Below are positions 1-9,901 of a DNA stretch of 64,000 nt, piece after piece (within the stretch, counting starts at the first letter, position 1; the number at the start of each line of letters is the position of its first letter). The notes below the pieces were generated by a model. That model was given only the letters and a program-made list of their open reading frames with translations. It had not been told where the DNA came from and made no database searches. Position numbers and translations under genes: made by a program. Location: contig NZ_JADWOV010000268.1 in NCBI RefSeq assembly GCF_015767435.1, positions 1 through 64,000 of the forward strand. The letters run 5' to 3'. This DNA is from Polaribacter sp. BAL334. Lineage in GTDB: Bacteria > Bacteroidota > Bacteroidia > Flavobacteriales > Flavobacteriaceae.

Positions 1-140
1 ATGGCAACAATCTGGTTTTCGGTAAATTGGGTTGTCTTCATAAGTTTTCGGCTTTAAATTTAATAATTTTTACTGAACGCGCTCCTGCGTCGCTTGTCGA
101 ATTCTATTTTTAAATGGCCGAATTTTGGGGAAGCTTACAC

Positions 141-272
141 AATGTCATTAAGTTAAAGAAAACGGACACTGTTTTGTCATTCCGACGCAGGAGGAATCTC
201 ATTGTTTGTTTACAATTTGTAATTGTAAGTATTATTCAAAAAACACAAATAAGGCCTTAACTTAATGACATT
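141..272. repeat. MITE-like palindromic element, copy 1
   Basis: A 132-bp element is bounded by perfect 16-bp terminal inverted repeats: AATGTCATTAAGTTAA at 141-156 and its complement at 257-272. It contains a REP-like core around 177-203 (GTCATTCCGACG followed by AGGAGGAATC). A second copy lies in the opposite orientation at 6378-6506. No coding capacity and no clear target-site duplication are visible. It could be a non-autonomous transposable element or a large REP/BIME unit. Confidence 0.6.
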
Positions 273-323
273 ATTCGTGCGGTAGCGGAGTGAAACCATC
301 TAAAATTAAAATAATCCACGAGC

Positions 324-403
324 ATATCGATCCATTGATATATCAATCCATTGTTATATCGATACATTGGCATATTAATACATTGATATATCGTTACATT
401 ATT
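324..403. repeat. 16-bp tandem repeat array upstream of the dehydrogenase gene
   Basis: Five contiguous 16-bp units start at 324, 340, 356, 372 and 388. The consensus is ATATCGATMCATTGAT, and degenerate continuation reaches about 431. The array ends 28-65 bp before the likely start of the next gene, so it lies where that gene's promoter or leader would be. The rest of 1-458 holds no gene. Confidence 0.75.
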
Positions 404-458
404 ACATTGTTAAACTGATACATTGATATTTTTCGTAAATTCGCAATTCGTAAGTCGC

Positions 459-1745
459 ATGAAGATAATGAACAATACAAGGATAGCAATCATAGGATTA
501 GGATATGTGGGATTGCCACTCGCAAGGTTATTTGCAACAAAATATCCTGTAGTGGGGTATGACATCAAAAAGAAAAGAATCAAAGAAATAGCCAGTGGTC
601 TTGATACCACTCTAGAAGTTGAAAGTGAATTGCTACAACAGGTTTTAGTATCAAATCCAACTGAGGAGAAAGGCTTATATCCTTCATATGAGGAAGAAGA
701 TTTAAGACAGTGCAATCATTTCATTGTGACGGTGCCTACGTCTGTGGATAAAAATAACCAGCCGGATTTACAACCCTTACTTTCCGCTAGTAAAAAAATA
801 GCCAAGTACCTTCAAAAAGGAGATTTGGTCATCTACGAATCCACAGTGTATCCGGGAGCCACTGAGGAAGATTGCATTCCTGTGTTGGAAAAAGAATCTG
901 GGTTGGTGTTTAATACTGATTTCTTTGTAGGATATTCTCCAGAAAGAATCAGTCCGGGTGATAAGGTAAAAACCGTTGAAAACATCCTGAAAGTAACTTC
1001 GGGTTCCACCCCTGAAATTGCGCAGCAAGTAAATAATTTATACAAATCGGTACTCACTACAGGGACTCATTTGGCATCATCTATCAAAGTGGCAGAAGCA
1101 GCGAAAATCATTGAAAATTGTCAGCGCGACATCAATATTGCTTTTGTCAACGAATTGGCGAAAATCTTCAGTTTGATGAACATCAATACGTCTGAAGTAT
1201 TGGAAGCTGCCGGAACCAAATGGAATTTCCTGCCTTTCAAACCAGGGTTGGTGGGTGGACACTGCATTGGGGTAGACCCGTTTTATTTGGCACAAAAAGC
1301 GCAACAATACGGTTATTATCCTGAGATTATTTTATCAGGAAGACGTGTCAACGATAGTATGGGAACGCATGTAGCCTCCGAAGTCATTAAGCTGATGATT
1401 GACAAAGAAGTGAAAGTAAAAGGCGCAAAAGTATTGATACTCGGCATCACGTTCAAAGAAAACTGTCCTGACATCCGAAATACCAAAGTCATAGACATGA
1501 TTCTTTCTTTGAATAGTTTTGGAGCCAAAACGGCGGTATTTGACCCATGGGCATCCAAGAAGGAGGTAAAACAAGAATACGGAATTGAGCTCATCAAAGA
1601 GTTGTATAAAAATAAATACGATGCCATTGTGTTGGCAGTTTCTCACAATGAATTCAAAACCATTGACATGGAGAAATTGAAAAAGAAAAAAGCAGTAGTG
1701 TATGACATTAAGAATTTTTTGGAGGTGAAGGATAAGAGTCTTTAA
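459..1745 (+). CDS. UDP-N-acetylhexosamine 6-dehydrogenase (TviB/WbpO type)
   Basis: A cytoplasmic NAD-dependent nucleotide-sugar dehydrogenase that oxidises C6 of a UDP-N-acetylhexosamine (UDP-GlcNAc or UDP-GalNAc) to the uronic acid. The Rossmann motif GLGYVGLP lies within the first 20 residues, and the catalytic cysteine is in GGHCIGVDPFYL (about residue 269). That active-site form is typical of TviB/WbpO rather than UDP-glucose dehydrogenase. Length is about 425-428 aa, normal for the family. An upstream in-frame TTG at 423 lies inside the repeat array and is unlikely; ATG 459 and ATG 468 are both credible. It is followed 113 bp later by a WbpB-like oxidase, which would act on the uronic-acid product. 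The exact hexosamine specificity is inferred. Confidence 0.85.
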   Translation: MKIMNNTRIAIIGLGYVGLPLARLFATKYPVVGYDIKKKRIKEIASGLDTTLEVESELLQQVLVSNPTEEKGLYPSYEEEDLRQCNHFIVTVPTSVDKNNQPDLQPLLSASKKIAKYLQKGDLVIYESTVYPGATEEDCIPVLEKESGLVFNTDFFVGYSPERISPGDKVKTVENILKVTSGSTPEIAQQVNNLYKSVLTTGTHLASSIKVAEAAKIIENCQRDINIAFVNELAKIFSLMNINTSEVLEAAGTKWNFLPFKPGLVGGHCIGVDPFYLAQKAQQYGYYPEIILSGRRVNDSMGTHVASEVIKLMIDKEVKVKGAKVLILGITFKENCPDIRNTKVIDMILSLNSFGAKTAVFDPWASKKEVKQEYGIELIKELYKNKYDAIVLAVSHNEFKTIDMEKLKKKKAVVYDIKNFLEVKDKSL

Positions 1746-1828
1746 AAAAAATTTTTAGTGTTGAATCTTTAGTTTTTAGTTGAAAGTTGAAGAAATAAAA
1801 AAAATGAAATTTATTAAATACCTAATAG

Positions 1829-2794
<966 letters not shown>

Positions 2795-3405
2795 AGGTTT
2801 AACTGTTTAAGGGGGGAGAGGTTAACTGTTTAGGGTTTAGGGGTTAACTGTTTAGGGTTTAGGAGTTAATTGTTTAAGGGTTTCTGTTGTTTCTGTTGTT
2901 TAAGTGGTTAGCTGTTTGTCAAATAACCAATTAAGCAATACCCACCAAAGTCATAGTTTTTGGTTGATGATTTTTTGATCATCGTCTATCGATCATCGAT
3001 TATCGGTAATCGATGTTTAGGGTTTAATTGATGAAATCAGTGAAACAATGTAACAATTTATCAATAAATCCCTCCCTTGGCCTTTGTCCTAAGCCTTTGC
3101 CTTCGTTTCTGTTGTTTAGAGGTTAACTGTTTAGAGGTTAGAACTTAATTCTTTATTCTTGCTACTTTATTCTTGCTTCTCTATTCTAGACATTCAATAT
3201 TCAAAATTCAAAGTTGAACGGTTTAAGAATGTATGTTGCTTAAGAGTTTCTTTTGTTATAAAGATTCCGATTTATAGCCTTTGCCTTCGCCTTTTGCCTT
3301 CGTCAATTTGTTTCTATTGTTAAAGAGTTCTTACTATTACTAAGGTTATAATTTAGAGAAACCCTACATTGCTACATCAAAAAATTGCTACATTACTTCA
3401 TAAAA
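2795..3405. repeat. Composite low-complexity intergenic tract
   Basis: No credible gene is present. About 22-bp imperfect repeats built on GGTTAACTGTTTAGGGTTT run from about 2796 to 2885. A cluster of ATCGATTATCG-type words lies at 2971-3015, followed by TTTGCCTTCG and TTTCTGTTGTTTA words. The same vocabulary recurs in most gene-free stretches up to about 42.4 kb. The convergent genes on either side have no obvious classical terminator here. Confidence 0.6.
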
Positions 3406-5784
3406 TCAAAGTCCAAAAAAACTCTTTACTTTTGATTTCTTTTCTTGTTCTACATAGCCATACCCATAGCCATACCCTCTTCCAGATTCTGTATCGTTTA
3501 ATAATAAAGCCATGTTGGGTAATTTCTTTTCTTTGTATAATGTTTTGGGTACAATCAACATTCTTTTTTCTAAGTAGTTCGCTCTAGTAACATACAAAAA
3601 TAGGTCAGCATAAGCAGCTATCATTAAGGTATCTGTTACCAAACTTACAGGGGCAGTATCTGCTATGATGTAATCATAGTCTTTTTTGACTTCTTCAAAA
3701 AGAGTTTGAACCTTTTCATGAAATAGCAATTCAGCCGGATTCGGTGGTATCAATCCCGAACAAATAAATTTGACATGTTCCATTTGTGGAATGGTATGGG
3801 TAATGTCGGCTATAGAAAGCTTGTCATCCAGTATATAATTTGTAATCCCTTTTTTATCTGTCATTCCTAAATATTCTGTAATCTTAGGGGCTCTTAAATC
3901 CAAACCAATCAACAGTACTTTTTTATTTGACAATGCCAACGTTGCTGCCAAATTGATGGAAACAAAAGACTTTCCTTCACCACTAATGGTTGAGGTTACA
4001 AATATTGTTTTGGCAAGTCCACCCTTATTCGTTTTGGGCAGCATGAAGTTTAAGTTGGTACGTAACAATCTGAAAGCCTCAGCAGTGCTCGTTCTAGAGT
4101 CCTTTTTGATGATCATTTTATCAGCACTCTCTGCATGTGGAATGTCACCAAGGTAGGGGATTTGTAAAGCATCTTCCAAGTCTTTGCGATAATGAATTTT
4201 AGTATCCAATTCGTGTTTTGCGTATAGAATCAAAAAAGGAGCTAACAAACCTACTAACAAGGCAATGAGATACACATATTTTTTCTTTGGAAAAACCGGA
4301 GTATCATCTGCATAGGCCACATCAATGATTTTGGCATTGGGCACTGTAATTGCTAAAGAGATGGCAATCTCTTCTTTCTTTTTTAATAGATAAGAGTATA
4401 GCTCCCCATAAATTAATTTTTGACGTTGAATATCAATCATTCCTCTTTCAATTGATGGAATTGCTGCGACCTTATAAAGTGCTTTTTTAGCCGATTGATT
4501 GGCTTCCCTCAATTGTATTTCTAGGGATTTTTGTAAGTTGTTAAAATTGGATTGCAAATTTTGTTTCATCAATTTCAGTTGCTTGATTAATGTAACCATA
4601 TCAGGATTTTTGGCACCTGCATAACGCTCTAGCCGCATTTTTTCTAGAATCAAGTTGTTGTATTCTTTGACCGATGTTGCTGTAATTTCGTCCGAAAAGC
4701 CCAAATTGGCAGGTAATACCTCCAACTCTTGGGCAGTTTTATCAATTTCTTGTTGTACCCAACTTAGTAAATTTAGTTGAGTTTGTAAGTTGGCTATTTT
4801 TTTGTCACTTTCAGCAATACTTTCAATAGCGATGGCACCCTCAGCAGGATTACCACTGATGCCTAAATTCGATTTGAAGTTTTTAAGGCTGTCTTGAATT
4901 ACACCCAATTGAAAACCGATATTTTGCAAACGCTCGTCAATAAAATCTTTGGTTTTGTTCGATACGATATTTTTGTCTATCACCGCATCTTGGTTGTATT
5001 GTTTGATCAACTCATCCAAAATATTTTCGGCTTTTTCTTTATTGGCATCGGTAACCGACAAGCTCAATATACTTGAATCATCATCCAAAGCAGTAATTTC
5101 AATTCGTGATTTGTAAGCACTGACGGTTCTTTTTCGAGACGAAATGACCACCAAAATATCTGGATTAGAGGTGGTTGTTTTGAATTTTTTAGGATTGTGG
5201 ATGATTTTAAATTTGCCTAACTTCTCTTTTTCCAACACCTCATCAAAGGCTACCTCTTCTATAAAAACTCCTTCATTATCCTTTAAATGCAATTTATGGT
5301 CATTGATTTTTGAGAGGATGAACGTGGTGTCGGTATATTGCAATAATGAGTCTTTTTCAGTAAACTCTAAAAAATAGGGACTGTTCGCATAGGCTTCTTC
5401 ATTTTTAATATCCCCTTCCCAAAAATAGCGGATGTTTAGCGATAAAGAATCTACCATTCGCCCCACAATTTTACGAGATTTAATAATAAAAATCTCGTTG
5501 TCGAGGTTGTTCGTAGAGCTGGTACCCACAATTCCCAAATCCGAAACCGCTTTTAATTCTTCAGAAATCCCTGATTTTAGGTTGTCTTTGATCATAATAT
5601 AAGCACTGGCATTGTACTGCAGTTTGACAAATTTCAGATACACAAAAGCAACCCCAAGAGCGATAAGCACGCCAATTACAAACCAGCGCCAATAGTGAAG
5701 ATACTTTTCAAAAAGAGCTTTAAAATCGAGGGTATCCTCGTGTTCTCCATTGCTAAAATCGAATTTTTCGTCTGTCGGGGTCAT
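3406..5784 (-). CDS. wzc: Wzc-like polysaccharide co-polymerase / BY-kinase, orphan copy
   Basis: An inner-membrane chain-length regulator fused to a cytoplasmic bacterial tyrosine kinase. A Wzz-type region is bounded by two membrane segments (about residues 31-51 and 505-525), with a coiled-coil-rich periplasmic domain between them. The kinase has Walker A (GEGKSF, about 601-608), Walker A' (GLDLRAPK) and Walker B (DYIIADTAP, about 701). The C-terminal tail has four GY dipeptides as the autophosphorylation cluster. At 792 aa it is full length. It is closely similar to the second Wzc at 32396-34783 but is on the opposite strand and has no adjacent wza. It may serve a second polysaccharide system or be a paralogous reserve copy. 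Confidence 0.9.
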   Translation of the reverse strand: MTPTDEKFDFSNGEHEDTLDFKALFEKYLHYWRWFVIGVLIALGVAFVYLKFVKLQYNASAYIMIKDNLKSGISEELKAVSDLGIVGTSSTNNLDNEIFIIKSRKIVGRMVDSLSLNIRYFWEGDIKNEEAYANSPYFLEFTEKDSLLQYTDTTFILSKINDHKLHLKDNEGVFIEEVAFDEVLEKEKLGKFKIIHNPKKFKTTTSNPDILVVISSRKRTVSAYKSRIEITALDDDSSILSLSVTDANKEKAENILDELIKQYNQDAVIDKNIVSNKTKDFIDERLQNIGFQLGVIQDSLKNFKSNLGISGNPAEGAIAIESIAESDKKIANLQTQLNLLSWVQQEIDKTAQELEVLPANLGFSDEITATSVKEYNNLILEKMRLERYAGAKNPDMVTLIKQLKLMKQNLQSNFNNLQKSLEIQLREANQSAKKALYKVAAIPSIERGMIDIQRQKLIYGELYSYLLKKKEEIAISLAITVPNAKIIDVAYADDTPVFPKKKYVYLIALLVGLLAPFLILYAKHELDTKIHYRKDLEDALQIPYLGDIPHAESADKMIIKKDSRTSTAEAFRLLRTNLNFMLPKTNKGGLAKTIFVTSTISGEGKSFVSINLAATLALSNKKVLLIGLDLRAPKITEYLGMTDKKGITNYILDDKLSIADITHTIPQMEHVKFICSGLIPPNPAELLFHEKVQTLFEEVKKDYDYIIADTAPVSLVTDTLMIAAYADLFLYVTRANYLEKRMLIVPKTLYKEKKLPNMALLLNDTESGRGYGYGYGYVEQEKKSKVKSFFGL

Positions 5785-6555
5785 TCGTTCAAATTCAAGT
5801 TGTTCATAAATGCAGTATTATTCGGATTTTTGGCACAAAAACAGCGTACAAACCACAAAAAAAATTGGCTTTTTTTAGATGTTGTAGGCAAACCAAGTAC
5901 ATACTTTTCAATGTGTTTGTGCAATTTTCATTTTTAAGTTGTCAAATATATCACTCTTTTGGAAATGATTGAAAAAAAATGATTTTTTATTTGGGATTAT
6001 TTTGTGTGTTGGAGAGTGTTTTCGATATGCTTGAGCTTCGCTTTGGCATTCGAACTGACAAGGGTGTTTTTTTCGATGTTCGATGTTCGATTTTTGTTTA
6101 GGGGTTAGTCTTGGGTTCAAAGTTCTAGATTCAATATTCAAGGTTGGTTTCGAGATACACCTACGCTGCGCTTCGGCACTCGAACTGAGAAGGTCTTTTA
6201 GAGTTTAAGGGTTTCTGTTGTTTTTGGGGTTCAAAATTTAATATTTAATATTCAAGGTTGGTTCTCGATACACCTTCGCTATGCTTCGGCACTTGAACTG
6301 ACAAGGTCTTTTAGGGTTTAAGGGTTTCTGTTGTTTTTGTTTAAACATACAATCACACGAAAGGATTCGTGCGATTAATGACATTAAGTTAGGAAGTTAT
6401 TTGTATTTTTTGACTAATACATAAAAACGCAGGATGTGAGTAAACAAATGAGATTCCTCCTTCGTCGGAATGACAAACTAGCGTATATTTTTAACCTTAT
6501 GACATTGTTGGTGCGGTAGCGTAGATTCGTGCGGTGGCGGTGGAGGTAGCGGGGC
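5785..6555. repeat. Gene-free stretch with REP-like units
   Basis: No gene is supported. Three imperfect copies of a REP-like sequence (a TTCG..ATA..C start, GCTTCGGCAC core and CTCGAACTGA end) lie near 6018-6065, 6148-6187 and 6262-6305. They are separated by TTCAATATTCAAGGTT and TTTAAGGGTTTCTGTTG words. The MITE-like copy 2 follows at 6378-6506. Confidence 0.55.
6378..6506. repeat. MITE-like palindromic element, copy 2 (inverted relative to copy 1)
   Basis: A 129-bp element collinear with the reverse complement of 141-272. It shares the left end AATGACATTAAGTTA, the REP core (GAGATTCCTCC followed by CGTCGGAATGAC) and the right end ATGACATT. The flanks also match copy 1 for a few bases (TTCGTGCG on one side, GTGCGGTAGCG on the other). 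Together the two copies bracket the wbpB/wzc segment. Confidence 0.6.
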
Positions 6556-6587
6556 AAAAAAAAAGGCCCTCAATTGAGGACCTTTTT
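6556..6587 (-). terminator. Rho-independent terminator
   Basis: The stem GGTCCTC/GAGGGCC with an AATT loop is followed on the minus strand by a run of T. It lies about 20 bp after the stop of the 250-aa gene. A shorter T-run on the plus side may make it bidirectional. Confidence 0.85.
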
Positions 6588-6606
6588 GCGATAGGGTGCT
6601 TTTTGG

Positions 6607-7359
6607 TTATTGCACACTTATCAATTTTAATGCATTGTATGTTCCATTTTTTAATGGATACAGCGCTGCATTGAATTCTTGTACAAACTCTACTTTTAAC
6701 AGATGCATTTCAGTGCCCGTCCCTGTAGCAGGTGTTGTGAAACTCAATGTTACGTCTGTTATGGTTTCATTGATTGCTATTGTTTCTACATTGCTTACCA
6801 CCAAATCACTTTCTTCTGTTGCAAAATCGAGTTTTGCATGGGCAGCTACTACTCTTACATGTGTTGCTCCTTCTGGAGCCGCCAACATTTTGTAGGGATT
6901 GAAGCCAGTGATTGTAATTTCATTGGTTGTCGTATTCAATGCATACTTTGCTAATAAAACAGCATCTAAAGGAGCGTTCTTATTGAATTCGAAGTTTGAC
7001 AATGCTGCTTTACCCTCTGGTGTTACGATGCCAATACTCACTTTACGCTCGCCCCTTATTGAGCCGGTATCAAAGCTTTTTACTTTGAAAAGCACACTCG
7101 ACATTCGTGTACTTTTAGATCGGTCTTTTACGTCTGCCATTACTTCAATCAGGGAGCGTCTTAGCAACTTTCCGCTTTTTGAAACATCCGCAAATTCCTG
7201 GTTGTTTTCTCGAGTTCTTTGAAAAGCAGCGTCTTTTTGGATTCTGCTTTTGTCAACTCCTCTTTTTGCTCTTACTTGGTACACCCCGTCGGCATTCTTG
7301 TAAAACGACATCCCATCTAGGGAGCCTTCCATTTTTAATAGCGATGTTAGTTTTGCCAT
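6607..7359 (-). CDS. Conserved flavobacterial hypothetical protein
   Basis: Unrecognised function. The 250-aa product has no signal peptide or membrane segment. It opens with a short segment resembling an N-terminal module seen in Bacteroidota hypothetical proteins (LDGMSFYKNADGVYQVR, about residues 14-30), followed by a basic, polar stretch (QRTRENNQEFADVSKSGKLLRRSL). The C-terminal half is rich in Thr, Val and Asn with alternating hydrophobic residues, suggesting a beta-sandwich fold. It is a single-gene transcript: it has its own strong terminator and repeats on both sides. The ATG at 7359 is the only sensible start. The product's location in the cell cannot be stated. Confidence 0.75.
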   Translation of the reverse strand: MAKLTSLLKMEGSLDGMSFYKNADGVYQVRAKRGVDKSRIQKDAAFQRTRENNQEFADVSKSGKLLRRSLIEVMADVKDRSKSTRMSSVLFKVKSFDTGSIRGERKVSIGIVTPEGKAALSNFEFNKNAPLDAVLLAKYALNTTTNEITITGFNPYKMLAAPEGATHVRVVAAHAKLDFATEESDLVVSNVETIAINETITDVTLSFTTPATGTGTEMHLLKVEFVQEFNAALYPLKNGTYNALKLISVQ

Positions 7360-8200
7360 TTTTTTTAAATTTAAAATTAATACTTCATTTTTACCTTTAG
7401 GATGGTCTTGTTTCTCCTGTTTTTCTGCAGCAAAGCATTTGTGAATAACAAGATTGCTTCCTAATGATGGGGTAAAATTAGTGAGGGCATTTTCTTGCTA
7501 TCTGTATTCTTTGGGATGGGTTTGTAAGATTTGGATTGGTTTGGTATTGTTCTCTTTTTATGCTCTTTTTTCCGTTTTTTCCTTATGTATCTATTCTCTA
7601 AGTATCGAATTATTAACGGACTACTATCGGCTTTGTATTGGCTTTGGGTTGGGGTTGTATCGGGTAGGGGTTGAGTTTAAAGTACAATGTTAGAATTACA
7701 AAGTACAAGGTACAAAGTTGAAAGAGGTTTAGAGGTAATTTGTTTAAGAGTTTAAGGGTTTCTATTATTTAAGGGTTTAAAGTTATACAGATTGCTTCAG
7801 TCGTTCCTCATTTCCCGAAACAAGTTCGGGACGGGCAGCAATGACGCTTTCACGAAGTGTCCGGAACGGGTTAAGAGTAACTACAATTGGTTTGCATTCA
7901 CAACGTCTTTGCGAGGACGATAGGACGAAGCAATCTTTTTATTGCAATATACTGCATTTTGAGAGTGGGGGAGGTTTAATTGGCAGATTGCCGCGCTCGT
8001 GCCTCGCTCGCAATGACGGGAGTATAGGGAGGTTGAAAATACAGATTGCTTCACTCCTGCGTCGTTCGCAATGACGTGCTGTGATTGTACGTCGTTTCCC
8101 GAAACAAGTTCGGGACGGGCAGCAATGACGAGACAGGCTGCAATGACGGTGGAGTTTTTATAGAATTACTGTTTTTATAATCAAGTTTTTTTTATCTTGT
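7360..8200. repeat. Gene-free stretch with clustered REP-like 'GCAATGACG' units
   Basis: I see no gene here; short frames in 7454-8074 run through repeat sequence. Between about 7790 and 8150 there are at least four imperfect units of a REP family. They contain CAGATTGCTTC, CGTCGTTCGCAATGACG-type ends and the hairpin CCCGAAACAAGTTCGGGACGGG (seen at about 7816 and again at about 8098). Before that lie TTTAAGGG and TTAGAGG words. Confidence 0.6.
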
Positions 8201-8230
8201 GCCTTGAAAAGAAACTTTTATACTATTGCT

Positions 8231-9337
8231 ATGATATTATCCATTGATTTTTATGATGAGGATCCTTTCCGTAAAGAAGCTATTTTTCGTGTAGCAGGTG
8301 CTGCTGCTATGGATAAAGATAATTTGTATGCGCTTTTTTTAAAGAATTTTATTGCTTTTGTGGATCAGTATACCAATTGTACGGATTGTATTGATGAACA
8401 GTATGGAATATTGTATGAGTTTGAAATTGATCAACCTTTTCTTTTTAAAAATTATTTGAATGGTTCTTTGAAGACAATGTATGAATTTCCTGATTGCAGC
8501 TCTCATGTTTATTCTTATTGTGAGCGTGAAATTGAGGATTTGTATTTTATTGAACATGAAGATTGCCAAAGCTATTTATCATTTCTCACTACAAATACGG
8601 ATGTTTTTAAACGAATTGATGCTTTGGTAAATAAAGAATATGATCCTTCTGCAGGTACCTCATTTATGACTTATTTGAGTACTTATGGGTTGATTTTGCC
8701 TCATTCAAATATTTTACAAGTAGGTATCGAATTGGATCATTATTTTATTGCTGTTTGCAGTGGTTTGTTACATTCCTATATACAGCAATTGGATGAGTCA
8801 TTGTTTATGGAAAAAACGCATGATTCTTATTTGAAAGATATTTTTTTAGCCATGAATTATGATTTGCTGGATGAAGATGACCAGTCGCAATTGGTGAAGT
8901 TAAGCACGCGCTGGCTTACCCAACGTTTTAAAACGTTTGCAGTTACTTATGATATGTTGCATGCTATTGGGGGCTCATCAGGAGTATTTCTTTTTCAACC
9001 TTTTATAGATTTATTTTATGAAAGTTTTTCTTTCGGTACTTCTATTTCTGAGGAAAAAAGTTATCCAACCACTATTTTTTCATCCTGGGAAGGCTACCAT
9101 TTGTTTGATAGCATTGCGCAAGGACTGAGCATTAAAGTTAGTGTGAGTTATGTATATCGCTTGTTGGAAGAGAAAGGACATATCATAGTGAAAGATGTTC
9201 CTTTTCGGAATTGGTATAATGCACAAGGTTATCCGTTGCAACTGAGTACTGCTACCGAAACTTTGTTGAATTCAAAAAGTGCTGATAGAGAACAATTTGT
9301 AGGTATTGTGGCAAAATTACTTGGAGTAACTCTTTGA
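8231..9337 (+). CDS. Unknown protein, about 368 aa, upstream of two small paralogous ORFs
   Basis: I do not recognise this family. The product starts MILSIDFYDEDPF if ATG 8231 is used; an in-frame TTG at 8204 would add nine residues. It is acidic, rich in Phe, Tyr and Asp, and has a cluster of cysteines in the N-terminal third (NCTDCID, then PDCSSHVYSYCERE). It has no signal peptide and no clear transmembrane segment. Near the C-terminus, the stretch VSVSYVYRLLEEKGHIIVKDVPFRNWY, about 305-330, could form a small winged-helix-like unit, but that is only an impression. It ends at a good hairpin (9353-9380). Two small related ORFs follow with their own promoter, so the three genes may be a linked cassette. 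Confidence 0.7.
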   Translation: MILSIDFYDEDPFRKEAIFRVAGAAAMDKDNLYALFLKNFIAFVDQYTNCTDCIDEQYGILYEFEIDQPFLFKNYLNGSLKTMYEFPDCSSHVYSYCEREIEDLYFIEHEDCQSYLSFLTTNTDVFKRIDALVNKEYDPSAGTSFMTYLSTYGLILPHSNILQVGIELDHYFIAVCSGLLHSYIQQLDESLFMEKTHDSYLKDIFLAMNYDLLDEDDQSQLVKLSTRWLTQRFKTFAVTYDMLHAIGGSSGVFLFQPFIDLFYESFSFGTSISEEKSYPTTIFSSWEGYHLFDSIAQGLSIKVSVSYVYRLLEEKGHIIVKDVPFRNWYNAQGYPLQLSTATETLLNSKSADREQFVGIVAKLLGVTL

Positions 9338-9352
9338 TTTTCAACTAGTAGA

Positions 9353-9380
9353 AAAATGGCTGAGTAAATTCAGCTATTTT
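9353..9380 (+). terminator. Stem-loop terminator
   Basis: An 11-bp stem (AAAATGGCTGA with TCAGCTATTTT, one G-T pair) and a 6-nt loop lie 15 bp after the stop of the 368-aa gene. The T-run is short, so Rho-independent function is likely but not certain. Confidence 0.65.
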
Positions 9381-9404
9381 ACGTAAAAACTCATTTTCCT
9401 TCTT

Positions 9405-9435
9405 TTGCCTTTTTTTTTGATGCGTTTTATTTTTG
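9405..9435 (+). promoter_or_regulatory. Flavobacterial-type promoter
   Basis: TTG at 9405-9407 is followed after 20 nt by TATTTTTG at 9428-9435. This matches the Bacteroidota TTG / TAnnTTTG consensus. It lies 25 bp upstream of the first small ORF, giving the small pair its own transcript. Confidence 0.6.
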
Positions 9436-9460
9436 TGGTGAACTTTAAAACGTTTTACCA

Positions 9461-9658
9461 ATGAAAGTATTTACTACCTCTGTTGTCTTTGAAAAAGAGT
9501 TGACCCTATTTTTAAATTGTCATCGAAAAACTGGTAAAAAGTATTATCAGCAAATTTTGGCTCATTATAAAAAAGCCCCTTGGGGATTGTTGAGTTTGCA
9601 AGAGGTTGCTGCCTATTATCACTTGTCTGTAGATGATTTAACTTCCTTTGAACGCTAG
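9461..9658 (+). CDS. Small unknown protein A (65 aa), paralogue of the next ORF
   Basis: Unrecognised. The C-terminal 40 residues (KKYYQQIL.HYKKAP...L....AAYYHL...LTSFER) align with those of the following ORF (RKEYNAIL.YYERP...L....ILYYDP...TELFWER). This suggests an old tandem duplication of a small helical module. It is basic with no signal peptide. It has an ATG start, a matching promoter 25 bp upstream and a 9-nt gap to the second ORF. That spacing supports real translation and co-expression. A regulatory or DNA-binding role is possible but unsupported. Confidence 0.65.
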   Translation: MKVFTTSVVFEKELTLFLNCHRKTGKKYYQQILAHYKKAPWGLLSLQEVAAYYHLSVDDLTSFER

Positions 9659-9667
9659 GAACACCTC

Positions 9668-9901
9668 ATGAAAAAACGACCACATCCACTTTCTCAAATC
9701 ACTCCACACGAAATTGCTAGGTATCGTGAGGTATGTTATGAGACTGCTCGTAAGGAATACAATGCCATATTGCATTATTACGAACGGCCTGTGCGTTTTT
9801 TGACTTTTCGAGATTTGATTTTGTATTATGATCCTTTTGAAAAGAATACGGAGTTGTTTTGGGAGCGTTATGAGTATTTAGCAGGAAGGGGAGGTTTTTG
9901 A
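9668..9901 (+). CDS. Small unknown protein B (77 aa), paralogue of the preceding ORF
   Basis: Unrecognised. The N-terminal segment (HPLSQITPHEIARYREVCYETARKEYN) looks helical. Residues about 29-70 align with protein A through the pattern Y..IL.(H)YY.....L.....YY......F.ER. It starts with ATG 9 nt after the stop of protein A and is probably translated from the same mRNA. No terminator is evident before repeat sequence begins at about 9905. Confidence 0.65.
   Translation: MKKRPHPLSQITPHEIARYREVCYETARKEYNAILHYYERPVRFLTFRDLILYYDPFEKNTELFWERYEYLAGRGGF

Noticed and set aside
324..403. 16-bp units considered as CRISPR repeats
   Set aside because: Contiguous tandem units without spacers; far too short.
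423..458. TTG start for the UDP-HexNAc dehydrogenase
   Set aside because: It lies inside the degenerate end of the 16-bp repeat array; ATG 459 or 468 fits the family N-terminus.
3369..3587. Small frame on the plus strand over the end of the orphan wzc
   Set aside because: It overlaps the tyrosine-tail coding sequence in antisense and has no independent support.
7454..8074. Two ATG frames of 77-79 codons
   Set aside because: They run through REP-like repeat DNA (GCAATGACG family), have no upstream signals and give low-complexity or Cys/Arg-rich products.
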